DNA of 64,000 nucleotides from Candidatus Nitrosopumilus sediminis (lineage in GTDB: Archaea; Thermoproteota; Nitrososphaeria; Nitrososphaerales; Nitrosopumilaceae): contig NC_018656.1 of assembly GCF_000299395.1 (NCBI RefSeq), positions 930,001 to 994,000 on the forward strand, given 5' to 3'. Under the pieces are notes generated by a model. That model saw nothing but the letters and a program-made list of their open reading frames with translations. It was not told where the DNA came from and made no database searches. How positions within the stretch are numbered: the stretch's first letter is position 1; each line of letters begins with the position of its first letter. Of the stretch, positions 46,878 through 56,188 are shown in pieces. The translations under genes and the position numbers were made by a program.

Positions 46878-48611
46878 CTATCCTGCTCCTCCAAAAATAT
46901 TGTCAAGGCTAAGACTGAGTCCAGAAAAACTATCCATCATGACTACAGAAGCAATGGCTATTATCCCAATTACTACTACTCTCCAGGTATTGTAAAATGA
47001 AAAATCAATTGCTTTTGAAATTACAAATGCGGACAGCATGCTACTAGTTATGATCAAGGTTTTTGTCATTTCCATAAATTCAGGAGTAATAGTAACAAGG
47101 TTGGTAAAGTCAGTATTCATTCCAGGAATGCTACCAAATTTGTTTTCAATATTGCCAGATGGTGCAAGTAATGGGGATGACTCAAATGAATCCATAATGC
47201 CTAAGATCATGGTTGCTGTAAAGGCCATGATTACAGGTGCTGCAAAAATCACTATTGCAAGCATGGAAATCGAAGACTTGCCTTCTTTTACGACTTGTTT
47301 TGCAGTGGTGATAAATCTATTTACGGTTTCCAGGGTTCTGGGATTCCCACCGCCAAATTCGGCCACATATCCTAACAAGTAAAACGAAATTTTTGTAAAC
47401 CAAGAACGGAATTGAACAGATTTTACACTAGTGATTGGAGATATCCCATTGTCTAAAAGAATACTCACCTCACCAATTCGTTTATTGAAAATAGAATTGT
47501 ATAGATTTTCTTTTGACAGATGAATAATTGCAAGAATGACATCATATCCAATCTTTTTGTATTCGGTCATATCTCTGAGAAATTGTGGGAGCGATTGCTC
47601 AGAACTGTTGATTTCTTTTGTTTGTTTTCCAGTAATTATCGCACTAATAATAGAGGGAATTAATATTCCAAGAGATATGGCAATCCATGTTTGATTAGTA
47701 GCATAATACGTAAGAGAGCCAGAAATAATTCCTATTACTGTAAGCAGTATTGTTGTCCTTGGATGCAAACCTAGCTTGTTAAAACTTGCAGGCTGCATTG
47801 AAGATATTGCAACGCCCATAACTATAGCAAAGATTGGAATTCCCACAGTTGCAAGAAGGGTTACTTGTTCCATCGAGCTTCCTGGAAGGACAAAAGATGA
47901 AACCATAATCATTATTGGTAAAATTATCAATAACGTTACTAGAACTTCTACAATTGTTCCCACACTGTTTGTATATGCTTGATATCTGTCTTTAAGATTT
48001 GTAAAAAATTCCTCAGCACGGGATTCCAGATATAGTGAAAGGTCTCCGCCACTTCTCCATATGCTAGTATATCCTAAAAGCAAGTTTTTGAATTGATCAC
48101 TTTTGTGGGTTCTGCCTAATTCTTCTAGTGCCTCCATTTGAGAAATTCCAAACTGATCAACATTTCTTTTTAGGAGTAATGCCTCTTTTCCAATTGATTT
48201 GAATAATCCAGTTTGACTAAACAATTGAAAACTATCATACAACCCAACTCCTACATTTTGTAGAACTGATGAAAAGATTACAAACGAAGGGAGCTCCTCT
48301 TCGACTTTTTTCTTTCTCTCTTTGCTTAAGCTTGATTGCTGAATCTTAGGATATGCAAAAATCAGGACAGATACCAAATTAAGTGCAAGAAAAATCGGAG
48401 AAAACATAACATAAAGAAATACGCTTACAGGAGCCATAATTATTGCAGAAATAATAATTGATTTTCTTATTCTTTCAAGAAAAACTAGAGTATCAAGAGG
48501 TTTTCCTGAAAATAGCACATCATTGTTAATATCCTCAAAGACCGAATTCCATGCAGACTTTATGTTTAATTTTGATGTTGATGTACTCTCTTCCTGAATT
48601 TTTTGACTCAT
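46878..48611 (-). CDS. Type IV pilus/T2SS platform protein (TadC/FlaJ-like)
   Basis: 577 aa, with two T2SSF-type units. Hydrophobic bundles lie at about 50-85, 215-325, 425-455 and 510-565. Conserved cores include L-P-S-F-V-I-F-S-S-V-L-Q and S-L-P-Q-F-L-R-D-M-T-E-Y. It anchors pilus assembly in the membrane and pairs with the ATPase at 50783. It is the first gene of the long minus-strand operon to 43035, and is divergent from the pilin at 48670. Confidence 0.88.
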   Translation of the reverse strand: MSQKIQEESTSTSKLNIKSAWNSVFEDINNDVLFSGKPLDTLVFLERIRKSIIISAIIMAPVSVFLYVMFSPIFLALNLVSVLIFAYPKIQQSSLSKERKKKVEEELPSFVIFSSVLQNVGVGLYDSFQLFSQTGLFKSIGKEALLLKRNVDQFGISQMEALEELGRTHKSDQFKNLLLGYTSIWRSGGDLSLYLESRAEEFFTNLKDRYQAYTNSVGTIVEVLVTLLIILPIMIMVSSFVLPGSSMEQVTLLATVGIPIFAIVMGVAISSMQPASFNKLGLHPRTTILLTVIGIISGSLTYYATNQTWIAISLGILIPSIISAIITGKQTKEINSSEQSLPQFLRDMTEYKKIGYDVILAIIHLSKENLYNSIFNKRIGEVSILLDNGISPITSVKSVQFRSWFTKISFYLLGYVAEFGGGNPRTLETVNRFITTAKQVVKEGKSSISMLAIVIFAAPVIMAFTATMILGIMDSFESSPLLAPSGNIENKFGSIPGMNTDFTNLVTITPEFMEMTKTLIITSSMLSAFVISKAIDFSFYNTWRVVVIGIIAIASVVMMDSFSGLSLSLDNIFGGAG

Positions 48612-48669
48612 TCAATATGTAGACTCTAAATTTTCCTTATAACGAAAATGTAGGGGTAATTAATCAATA

Positions 48670-49671
48670 ATGACAAACAACAAACAAAAAAAGACATTCG
48701 CACTCCAAAGACGTCGTGCCATTAGCCCTATTCTAGCAGTAGTAGTACTGCTTGGAATTACTGTTGTTGCAGGTGGAATTGTGTTTTCACTCTTCTCAAC
48801 TTCTGCAACTACTGCAAGTGGTGCTGATGTGATTGGAATTCAGAATGCTCAAGCTGTCAAGGGATCTAGTCATGCAGACATGACAATGACTGTGAAAAAT
48901 GCAGGATCTCAGCCATGGACATCAATAGAAATGACTGTTTCAAAATCTGAGCTTAGTGAGCCTATTCTCTATGAATCATTACATGAAAATGTAGTTGGAT
49001 GTAAAACCACTCCAGGAGTATCTTGGGATGGCAAATCATGTCCAGGGGTTGGAAATGGAGGAAGTGAAGGTGAGCCAGCTGGAAACAGAGATAATCCTCT
49101 GAGAGCACAATGGCTCATTTCACTAGATAAAAGCTCTTCAGGTGCAGGTAGTTCCAGAACTGATGGAGAGGCTGATAAAGGTGAAGGTGCCGCAGTTGGA
49201 AGAAAACTAGTCTTTCAAAGTAAAGACGATCTAAGAACAATTCAAGTTTTGAATGGTACAGCAGTTGCAACCTTATTTGGCGGAAAGAATCCTTCAAATA
49301 GTGCCACATATGGCGGAAATATTGATTCTGCAGATAAGTGTACTCCAGGAACTGGTTCATATGCAGATTGTTCAGCAACATTCAAAGCATTAGATCCAAG
49401 TACAAAGGGATTCATAAGTTGTAAAACAGTTCCAGATGATGACGATGTTGCAGCAGAATGCAAAGTGTTTACACATACAAACATCAAAGATTCCCCAATA
49501 GGTACAGGCCAATCAATATACTTCTATGCAGATGTATTGACACAGGAAATTCCTGGACTTGACAATCAAATTGTCAGAGTAGGAGATAACCTAGTTGTCA
49601 ATATATCAACAGAGAATGCTGATGGCGGTACTGCAAGAGTACAATCAGTCATAAAAGTAACGGGAATTTAA
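48670..49671 (+). CDS. Major type IV pilin/archaellin-like protein, 333 aa
   Basis: M-T-N-N-K-Q-K-K-T-F-A-L-Q-R-R-R-A-I-S-P is a class III leader; a hydrophobic helix rich in V, I and G follows. The ectodomain is Gly/Ser-rich and large, with six or more cysteines (for example G-C-K-T-T, K-C-T-P and S-C-K-T) that may form disulfides. Likely the main filament subunit. Downstream A/T-rich DNA leads into the gene at 49708. Confidence 0.82.
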   Translation: MTNNKQKKTFALQRRRAISPILAVVVLLGITVVAGGIVFSLFSTSATTASGADVIGIQNAQAVKGSSHADMTMTVKNAGSQPWTSIEMTVSKSELSEPILYESLHENVVGCKTTPGVSWDGKSCPGVGNGGSEGEPAGNRDNPLRAQWLISLDKSSSGAGSSRTDGEADKGEGAAVGRKLVFQSKDDLRTIQVLNGTAVATLFGGKNPSNSATYGGNIDSADKCTPGTGSYADCSATFKALDPSTKGFISCKTVPDDDDVAAECKVFTHTNIKDSPIGTGQSIYFYADVLTQEIPGLDNQIVRVGDNLVVNISTENADGGTARVQSVIKVTGI

Positions 49672-49707
49672 CCCGCATCTTTTTTTATTTTTTATTTTGA
49701 TAGTATC

Positions 49708-50832
49708 ATGAATCTAAAAATTCTCTTTATTCTCATAGGATTTTTTCTAATTCTACCCATCAATTTTGTTCATGCTGAAGTCATTCATGAGAATCTGGGA
49801 ATTATTAATGAGTTGTTGGTTTCAGAAGAGAAATCTGACTTGTATTTTTTTGAATTAGATCAAAACATTAGTTCACAAACTTGGATTCATGATACAAAAA
49901 TAATGTATGGCAATGAAAATACAATAAGCAAAATTTCTGATGATTTGTTTATTTTTCCAACAGAAATTAATGAGATAGGAGACTATCTTATATTTGCCAC
50001 ATTATCTGAAGAATGTGTAGGAAATACAATTTGTGATTTTCAAGATGTTATTAAAATGTCAAAAAAAGATGGGAGTTATCAGAAAATAATACATCAATTA
50101 AAGTCAGCTATCCACATTTCAGTGGAAGGTGAACAAATCTATCTAAGTGAATCAAATGGAAAAATTTGGAAATTCTTCAAAGATGGAAGTGACAAACAAC
50201 TAGTCTATCAAGGGAATAATATTATCATGGACATTACAGTACAAAATGATAAAGTCTATTGGATTGAAGAAATATCTGAGCAAAACAGCATCATAATGAT
50301 GCTAAAAGATGGAATAGTAACGAAAATAGCAGAAAACCTCCAAATTCCATATAATTTAGCACATGACGATGACTCTATTTTCTGGAATGAAATACGAATA
50401 GGAGCAAAAAGTGGAAAGGTAACAGAATTTACTAAATTTACTTTGTATAATGGAGATAAAATTAAAACAGTTTCTGAATATGATAACAAGACGCCTCTTT
50501 CTTCTTTTTCAAAGCCTGTTTACGGACCATACTCTTTCTTGGGAAATTTCCTTTTCATTGCAAACAATACCTCTGACAAATCTACAATTCATCTACTAGA
50601 CTATAAGACAGATCAAAATTTTGAACTTGAAACAATTTCCAACTATGATGTACGATATTTTAGAAACAGTTTTGATTCGTTGTATGTCCTTGGACAAAAC
50701 CAAGATGGTTTTTTGATAGAAAAACTGCCTTTACCCGTAACGGTTCCAGAATTCTCAACAGTTATGATATTCTTTTCAGTGACTACAGGTCTAAGTTTGA
50801 TAATTGCTTCTCAGAAACTTTTTCATTACTGA
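49708..50832 (+). CDS. Secreted beta-propeller-like protein with PEFS sorting-like tail
   Basis: 374 aa with a signal peptide (F-F-L-I-L-P-I-N-F-V-H-A). Repeated K-D-G and W/Y-containing blades (V-Y-W-I-E, I-F-W-N-E) indicate a beta-propeller. The C-terminus V-P-E-F-S-T-V-M-I-F-F resembles the PEFG-CTERM tail with Ser for Gly. Its last 50 bases overlap the convergent ATPase gene. Confidence 0.78.
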   Translation: MNLKILFILIGFFLILPINFVHAEVIHENLGIINELLVSEEKSDLYFFELDQNISSQTWIHDTKIMYGNENTISKISDDLFIFPTEINEIGDYLIFATLSEECVGNTICDFQDVIKMSKKDGSYQKIIHQLKSAIHISVEGEQIYLSESNGKIWKFFKDGSDKQLVYQGNNIIMDITVQNDKVYWIEEISEQNSIIMMLKDGIVTKIAENLQIPYNLAHDDDSIFWNEIRIGAKSGKVTEFTKFTLYNGDKIKTVSEYDNKTPLSSFSKPVYGPYSFLGNFLFIANNTSDKSTIHLLDYKTDQNFELETISNYDVRYFRNSFDSLYVLGQNQDGFLIEKLPLPVTVPEFSTVMIFFSVTTGLSLIIASQKLFHY

Positions 50833-52462
50833 ATTCACCCAAGGATTTTGTTGAAAGCACAGAAATATATCGTTCCAACGGATCATTATAGAACTTCTCT
50901 ATCTCTTGTTTAACTTTATCAAATTCAATGATGTCATTTTGTACCATTCTATTAAGAAAACACACTCTTGTGATTAATTGATTGACAAGTTCATTTTTTG
51001 TCCATCCATTTATCATGGAAATCTCTTTTAGTCTCTCAGATCTTTTTACAAGTTCTTCTACATCCTCAGGAAAAAACTGCATAGCTGCTGCATTCCACCC
51101 CATAACTGGTTTTAATTCTATTGTGTTTTCTTTTGGTATGATCTCAGTAATTTGAGTAACTTTTCTTACAATTTTTCCATCTGGTGAAACAAGTCTATTC
51201 TGTTGTAAAATACTAGAAATTAGCATCTGACCACTTAGATGAACATTCATCGGAGGGCTTTGCATTCTTACTAAAGTAGCACTTGCATCGGATGCATGAA
51301 AACTAGTCAATCCTCCGTGTCCCGTAGCCACTGCCTGAATAAGTGATGAGATTTCTTCACCCCTTACCTCTCCTACAACAATATAGTCAGGACGTGAACG
51401 TAATGACAGTCGTACTAGTTCATTCATAGAAACCTCATATTTATCAGAAAATATGCTAGAGCCCTTTCTTGTAATAAGACGCTGCCAGTGAACATGCCCC
51501 ATTCTCAATTCAGGAGTATCTTCGATTGTTGTTATTTTCATATGAGGATTAATCAACGAAGTCAATGCCCCAATAGTCGTGGTTTTTCCAGCAGCAGTAG
51601 ACCCAATTAGGAGGACAAAAGCTTTAGAATCTAGCAATGTCCATACATATGCTGCCATCAGTGGACTGATAGTTCCCATTTGCAATAGTTTTGTGATAGT
51701 AAGTGGTTTTTTGGTAAACTTTCGTATTGTGAAATTCGGTCCAGGAAGAGAAACTTCTTTTCCAAATGTAGCTGCAATTCTATGCCCTTCTTTTGTCATA
51801 CTGTCAATGTATGGGACTGCAGCAGTCATGCTTTTTCCAGTTTTTTGGACAAGTTTTTGGACAAAGGAATTCGTAGACTCTACAGAATCAAAAGTAATGT
51901 TAGTATCAAGAATATTATATTCACCAAATTTTTTGTGAATTATCCCAATTGGTTTGTCAAAACTCTCTTCTAGAATATCTTCTAAATTTTCATCTTTCAT
52001 CAATACGTCGATAATGCCATAACCAAATGCATCTCTCATCACATAGTATAACAGAGTATCAATAATTGGGATGACATGTTTTTCTAATTTCATCTTTTTC
52101 CCAATTTCTATGACTTTCTTTTTTAGATAGATTCTTGTGGATTGATCATTTTCAATTTCAGAAGGTAGCGAAATGTAAAGAAACCTCATAATTTTTGTAT
52201 ATAGTGCCTTTCCCACATTATCTATTTGTGGTTCATCAATCAGATAATGCATCTTACCTTTCTTGTCTTTGCATATGTAGATCTTACATGCACCTACATC
52301 ATAATTTGCAAAAATTTCATAATCAGAAATATTTGGCACTGAAAGATTGAATAGTTGAAAGACAAATTTTGACTTTGATTTAGGATCTTCAGAAGGGGCA
52401 AAAAATGATGAAATTTTTTCAAAGATAGAGTTTCCACTCTCGTTAAAATTTGATTTTCCCAT
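50783..52462 (-). CDS. Type IV pilus/archaellum secretion ATPase (VirB11/FlaI/TadA family)
   Basis: 559 aa. Walker A is G-S-T-A-A-G-K-T-T-T, Walker B I-V-V-G-E-V-R-G-E-E and the His box G-H-G-G-L-T-S-F-H-A. The N-terminal about 200 residues are the usual accessory domain. It powers pilin extrusion with the platform at 46878. It overlaps the propeller gene convergently by 50 bases. Confidence 0.93.
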   Translation of the reverse strand: MGKSNFNESGNSIFEKISSFFAPSEDPKSKSKFVFQLFNLSVPNISDYEIFANYDVGACKIYICKDKKGKMHYLIDEPQIDNVGKALYTKIMRFLYISLPSEIENDQSTRIYLKKKVIEIGKKMKLEKHVIPIIDTLLYYVMRDAFGYGIIDVLMKDENLEDILEESFDKPIGIIHKKFGEYNILDTNITFDSVESTNSFVQKLVQKTGKSMTAAVPYIDSMTKEGHRIAATFGKEVSLPGPNFTIRKFTKKPLTITKLLQMGTISPLMAAYVWTLLDSKAFVLLIGSTAAGKTTTIGALTSLINPHMKITTIEDTPELRMGHVHWQRLITRKGSSIFSDKYEVSMNELVRLSLRSRPDYIVVGEVRGEEISSLIQAVATGHGGLTSFHASDASATLVRMQSPPMNVHLSGQMLISSILQQNRLVSPDGKIVRKVTQITEIIPKENTIELKPVMGWNAAAMQFFPEDVEELVKRSERLKEISMINGWTKNELVNQLITRVCFLNRMVQNDIIEFDKVKQEIEKFYNDPLERYISVLSTKSLGEFSNEKVSEKQLSNLDL

Positions 52463-52524
52463 CTTTTCTCAACTAGAACAGTTTTCTTTTACTTATATGC
52501 AAAATTTTTAGGTTTAATAGGTTG

Positions 52525-52989
52525 ATGAGGACTAGACGAGCAATTTCTCCAATACTCGCAGTGATAATTCTAATGACTATTGCAACTATGGGGGGAGGGA
52601 TTTTGTTTGGAATTCAGAATCAGATTCTTGTAACTGGCCTATCTAAAATTGATCTTAGAGTGGTTGATTTGAGACTAGAAAAGGATATGAGCGGTTCGTG
52701 TTATCTTCAAACTGCATTTTATAATTCAGGGACTGAATTGATACAGAAAATTCATCTCAAAACAACATTAGATGATGGTGAAGACTTTGTTAGAGAGATT
52801 GATAATTTTGGAGGAATATTAGTACCTGGAGATACTGCTGAAAGTTTTGAAATGATTGAGTTTTCAGATTTCCAGTGTGGAAATTTTACTACATCAAAAA
52901 CATATTCTGTATTTGTAAATGCATCATCAAATGATTCAAAATTTAGCACACTTCAAACTATGAAAGTGGAGAATGTAACAAAGACATGA
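52525..52989 (+). CDS. Minor pilin, 154 aa
   Basis: M-R-T-R-R-A-I-S-P-I-L-A-V-I-I-L is a class III leader. ATG 52525 is preferred over the TTG at 52522. The short ectodomain has C-Y-L-Q and Q-C-G-N cysteines. Its TGA overlaps the ATG of the next pilin (ATGA). Divergent from the ATPase gene. Confidence 0.8.
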   Translation: MRTRRAISPILAVIILMTIATMGGGILFGIQNQILVTGLSKIDLRVVDLRLEKDMSGSCYLQTAFYNSGTELIQKIHLKTTLDDGEDFVREIDNFGGILVPGDTAESFEMIEFSDFQCGNFTTSKTYSVFVNASSNDSKFSTLQTMKVENVTKT

Positions 52990-53462
52990 ACAGGCGAGCA
53001 GTGAGTGAGATTATTAGTGCTGTAATAGTCATTACAGTTGTTGTAGCAGGACTTGGAATCTATACTGGCCTTTCTCAACAAAGAATTTTAGGCGATACTC
53101 TTTCTGTAAAAGAAACAATTGAACAGCAAAATAATAGAATTTCAGAAATGCTTGAGCATTTAGATATGTTTGTGTATAATATAGCAGATGAAGAGGTAGG
53201 AATTTTTGTACATAACTCTGGGTTCAAAAATATTACAATGTCTCAGCTAATTGTTAATGGAACCGTTGCAGAAAGTCCAAGTAATTTTTATGTTCGAGAC
53301 CTTTCAGGCTTGGACATAGCTCCTGACAATAAAACAATCCCAGTAAGAAAAACAAGTGAAATTGTATTAGATTATGATGGAACTAGTATTACCAATATTG
53401 CCAATATTGTAATCAGAACAGAATCAGGTAAAATCATTCAGATTACAAATAACACTGATTGA
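52986..53462 (+). CDS. Minor pilin, 158 aa
   Basis: M-N-R-R-A-V-S-E-I-I-S-A-V-I-V-I-T-V is a class III leader with the pilin Glu at position +5 after the likely cleavage. The C-terminal domain is beta-rich, cysteine-free. Translationally coupled to the pilin at 52525. Confidence 0.82.
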   Translation: MNRRAVSEIISAVIVITVVVAGLGIYTGLSQQRILGDTLSVKETIEQQNNRISEMLEHLDMFVYNIADEEVGIFVHNSGFKNITMSQLIVNGTVAESPSNFYVRDLSGLDIAPDNKTIPVRKTSEIVLDYDGTSITNIANIVIRTESGKIIQITNNTD

Positions 53463-53546
53463 GACTTTCTTCCAGACTATTTTCAAGTATCATGAATGGA
53501 CATATTTTTTAAAATACATTAAAACATGATATCATGTTATCTCGTT

Positions 53547-54149
53547 CTATACTTTTAGATTGTATTCTTGAATTTTCTCTTCAGGTTCTTTTAGCAACAA
53601 ATCTATCTGATCTCTATTTTCTATACGATTTTCGTTAATTTCCAGCCACAATTTCCCATGATCAGTCAAAACACAGTATTTTGGATGATATTTTCTTCCA
53701 GATGAATTGACCCTCTTAATTCTAGAATGATAGCTTATGAGCATATTTTTTTCCTCCAATCTTTGCAAAATTGCGTAGATATTTTTGGGAGGTTTTTGGA
53801 AAAACGTACTCAAAAACTGCAATGAAGACTTTTCAGTTTTTCCTAAAACATAGATAATGGATTTTCCAAGTTTTCCGAGCTTTATTTCATCCATCTCTTT
53901 TAGAATTTTTACATATTCTTTGCTGATGTTAATTTTAGGCAAATCGATATTTTTTATTGCATGTTTTTCCACTGAGAAATCTTTGCTATTGGACATCAAG
54001 CCTTTTATTTTAAGTGAATGAGTGATTGTATCTATTCTTCCTTTCTTTTTGGTAATAATTGTAAATATATCGTTGAGTTGTTTATCATTAATTTTTGGAT
54101 ATTTTTTTAGAATGGCAAGTACTGTTTTTTCACTATCCCCCAATTTCAT
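53547..54149 (-). CDS. Tandem winged-helix regulator (PadR-like), 200 aa
   Basis: Two winged-helix units: residues about 1-55, and about 95-180 with K-N-I-Y-A-I-L-Q-R-L-E-E-K-N-M as recognition helix and V-L-T-D-H-G-K-L-W wing, the PadR end pattern. It overlaps the ParB-like gene by 17 bases. It may regulate the convergent pilus genes just beside it (inference). Confidence 0.75.
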   Translation of the reverse strand: MKLGDSEKTVLAILKKYPKINDKQLNDIFTIITKKKGRIDTITHSLKIKGLMSNSKDFSVEKHAIKNIDLPKINISKEYVKILKEMDEIKLGKLGKSIIYVLGKTEKSSLQFLSTFFQKPPKNIYAILQRLEEKNMLISYHSRIKRVNSSGRKYHPKYCVLTDHGKLWLEINENRIENRDQIDLLLKEPEEKIQEYNLKV

Positions 54150-55095
54150 CAGGAATTGCCTCTGTTAAAACTACATTTACTTCTAATTTTGCATCTCTGA
54201 TCAATCTAACTAGTTCTTCTTTTGAATAGAATTTTGAAGAAAATACATGGGAATTATTATTGTTTTCAAATTTTTTCTTAATGATTATGTTATTTTGTTC
54301 AATGTATTCATATGCAGTATTATTTTTTGTGTTGATATCAAACTTTAAACCACATCTGCAGGTTAATGGGAATTCTTTCACTTTTGTATGAGGGGATCTT
54401 TTTTTGTATGTCTTTTTTTGTTTTGTTTCTGAAATCTTTTCGATTTCCTCTAACACTTCCACTACACTTGGAATGGAAACTAATGTTTCATCAGCAGGAC
54501 CATACATGATATCTCTAAAAATCCAGTCTACCACTCGTGTTTGTTTTTCTGAAGAAAGATCTGAAATATTAGCAAGATGTTCAGGTGTTATTTGGTTTAG
54601 AATGAATTGATATTTTTTTTTAGAATTTTCCAATATTTTGCTTATGACTGATTTTGTATCATCATGCAAATTTCTAATTTTTAACAAAGTTGAAACATAT
54701 TTTTTGTTGACCCCATATTCCAGTGCTATTTCATCAACGTCAGAGCCTGACTGTATCTCTTCATAGAACATGTCTGAAAGTAAGAGAGGGTTGGAGTAAC
54801 CTTCTTTATTCATTTTAAAAGAGGCAATCCTCAGATCATGGAGATTTTGAATATTTGTCAATAATTGACAGGTGATGTGTTTTTCCCCTGTTTTCTTTGC
54901 AGCCCGAATACGAGAATGCCCGTCTATTATGTAGAATTTTTTCTTAATCTGTGCAATTATTGGGCAAGGTATTGATTCAACCCCATTATTTTTTATTGAT
55001 TCGGCAAGGGACTCAAAATCTCGCTGATACATCAATCTAAAATGCCATGGATTTTCATGGAGTCTGTGGATGTCTAGTTTTTTCATTGATTTCAT
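54133..55095 (-). CDS. ParB/sulfiredoxin-like domain protein with HTH, 320 aa
   Basis: The N-terminal ParB-N domain (about 10-100) has I-D-G-H-S-R-I-R-A-A-K-K-T-G, the nucleotide (CTP)-loop position. A KorB/ParB-type helix-turn-helix follows (I-A-L-E-Y-G-V-N-K-K-Y-V-S). The C-terminus has a lone C-R-C-G pair. Such proteins bind DNA sites and slide as CTP clamps, or act as transcription cofactors. No ParA partner is seen. Overlaps the TFB-like gene by 4 bases (ATGA). Confidence 0.8.
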   Translation of the reverse strand: MKSMKKLDIHRLHENPWHFRLMYQRDFESLAESIKNNGVESIPCPIIAQIKKKFYIIDGHSRIRAAKKTGEKHITCQLLTNIQNLHDLRIASFKMNKEGYSNPLLLSDMFYEEIQSGSDVDEIALEYGVNKKYVSTLLKIRNLHDDTKSVISKILENSKKKYQFILNQITPEHLANISDLSSEKQTRVVDWIFRDIMYGPADETLVSIPSVVEVLEEIEKISETKQKKTYKKRSPHTKVKEFPLTCRCGLKFDINTKNNTAYEYIEQNNIIIKKKFENNNNSHVFSSKFYSKEELVRLIRDAKLEVNVVLTEAIPDEIGG

Positions 55096-55754
55096 GCCAA
55101 AATTTCCCTAATCTTTGGTTTCATGATGCTCGTAGTACTGTTGAGAATTGCTTCTTTTGCAGATGAACTGGCATCGGTATGAATATTACGTAACAGTTTA
55201 TGCGAGCGTGTTCTAATGGTTTCAAAATACTCATCTCCAGCTTCTTGGGTTATGACGTTTTGAATTTTAGCTAGATAAGCTTGGTGATAATGATATTTGT
55301 TTAATGATGAAATTGAAAATTTTTCTTCGTTAATTTTTTTTGAAATCTTGTTCAATGATCTTAGTAATGATTTTTCGGATCGTCTTACTTTTTTGCCAGA
55401 ACTATTTTCTAATTCTAAAAAAATATCTTCTAAAAGTCGAGGTATTTCATGTATTCTACATGCATATATGGTTGCAAAAAGCATGGCATGTTTTTTTGAA
55501 ATATTTTTTTTACGTAGTTTAATTGATGTTTGAATAATTGTTTGAATTGCAAATTGTGGGAGGTTTAGATTTTTTGCCATTTTTGATGCAATAAAGTAAT
55601 ACTCTGAAAAGCCAAACATTCCGATATTGTGACTATTTTTGTCATTTATGCTTGCGACTTCATTGTAACCTAAAACTCGTCCACAGTCTTTACAGACTTG
55701 CTCACCTTCAATTTCAGTAATCTTGTGTTTGCATGTGGCAATAGTTAGTGACAT
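55092..55754 (-). CDS. Shortened TFB-like protein, 220 aa
   Basis: The zinc ribbon has C-K-H and C-K-D-C-G; the His may replace a Cys. It is followed by a single well-preserved cyclin-like unit (about 50-150, A-M-L-F-A-T-I-Y-A-C-R-I-H) and a divergent second. It is far shorter than the 300-aa TFBs at 928 and 7698 and lacks their B-finger motif, so it may bind DNA/TBP without supporting normal initiation. First gene of a TFB-ParB-wHTH operon. Confidence 0.82.
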   Translation of the reverse strand: MSLTIATCKHKITEIEGEQVCKDCGRVLGYNEVASINDKNSHNIGMFGFSEYYFIASKMAKNLNLPQFAIQTIIQTSIKLRKKNISKKHAMLFATIYACRIHEIPRLLEDIFLELENSSGKKVRRSEKSLLRSLNKISKKINEEKFSISSLNKYHYHQAYLAKIQNVITQEAGDEYFETIRTRSHKLLRNIHTDASSSAKEAILNSTTSIMKPKIREILA

Positions 55755-55755
55755 T

Positions 55756-55771
55756 ATTAGGTATACCTAAT
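55756..55771. promoter_or_regulatory. 16-bp perfect palindrome at the start of the TFB-ParB-wHTH operon
   Basis: ATTAGGTATACCTAAT is self-complementary and sits 1 base before the ATG at 55752-55754. A TATA-like TTTTAAAT (minus strand, near 55780-55788) places the transcription start inside the palindrome. A protein bound there would block initiation, so it is a likely operator, perhaps autoregulatory. Confidence 0.6.
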
Positions 55772-56188
55772 GCTGATTAATTTAAAACAAGAGTAAATTC
55801 TTCATTCTTATTTTATTTTTTAATTATATGGGTTGATTTTATGTTTATAATACAACTAAAAATGATTTTTTGATTATTTGTTTCGTATAAAAAAATTTGG
55901 TAAAATAAAATTTTTTGAGTTTATCTTTTTTAATTTTTTACAATATTGTATTATGATTCTAGAACATATTGTGATAATCAAAAATTAAAATTATCACCAT
56001 CTATTATAATAAGAGATTCAAACATAGTTTATTGAAAGAATACACTAATTTACATATGGTGAACCATTTTTCATCAAAAAATATTCTAGAAATGCTTCTT
56101 ACCCCATCAATCTGATGATGAGGATGGTTCAATCTTTCAATTATTTATTTTACTCAATTTCAACTAAAAACAAACGGATTGAATTTGA
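55772..56188. other. A/T-rich intergenic region without supported genes
   Basis: About 417 bases of very low G+C between the divergent TFB-like operon and the regulator at 56189. Only a 19-codon ORF (near 56056) and promoter-like A/T runs are visible. Confidence 0.4.

Noticed and set aside
54133-55095. ParB as sign of a plasmid or chromosome-partition locus
   Set aside because: No ParA, no parS-like array and no replication gene is nearby; overlap with TFB-like and winged-helix genes favours transcription control.
56056-56115. 19-codon ORF starting M-V-N-H-F
   Set aside because: Too short and lies in a very A/T-rich region with no coupling to other genes.
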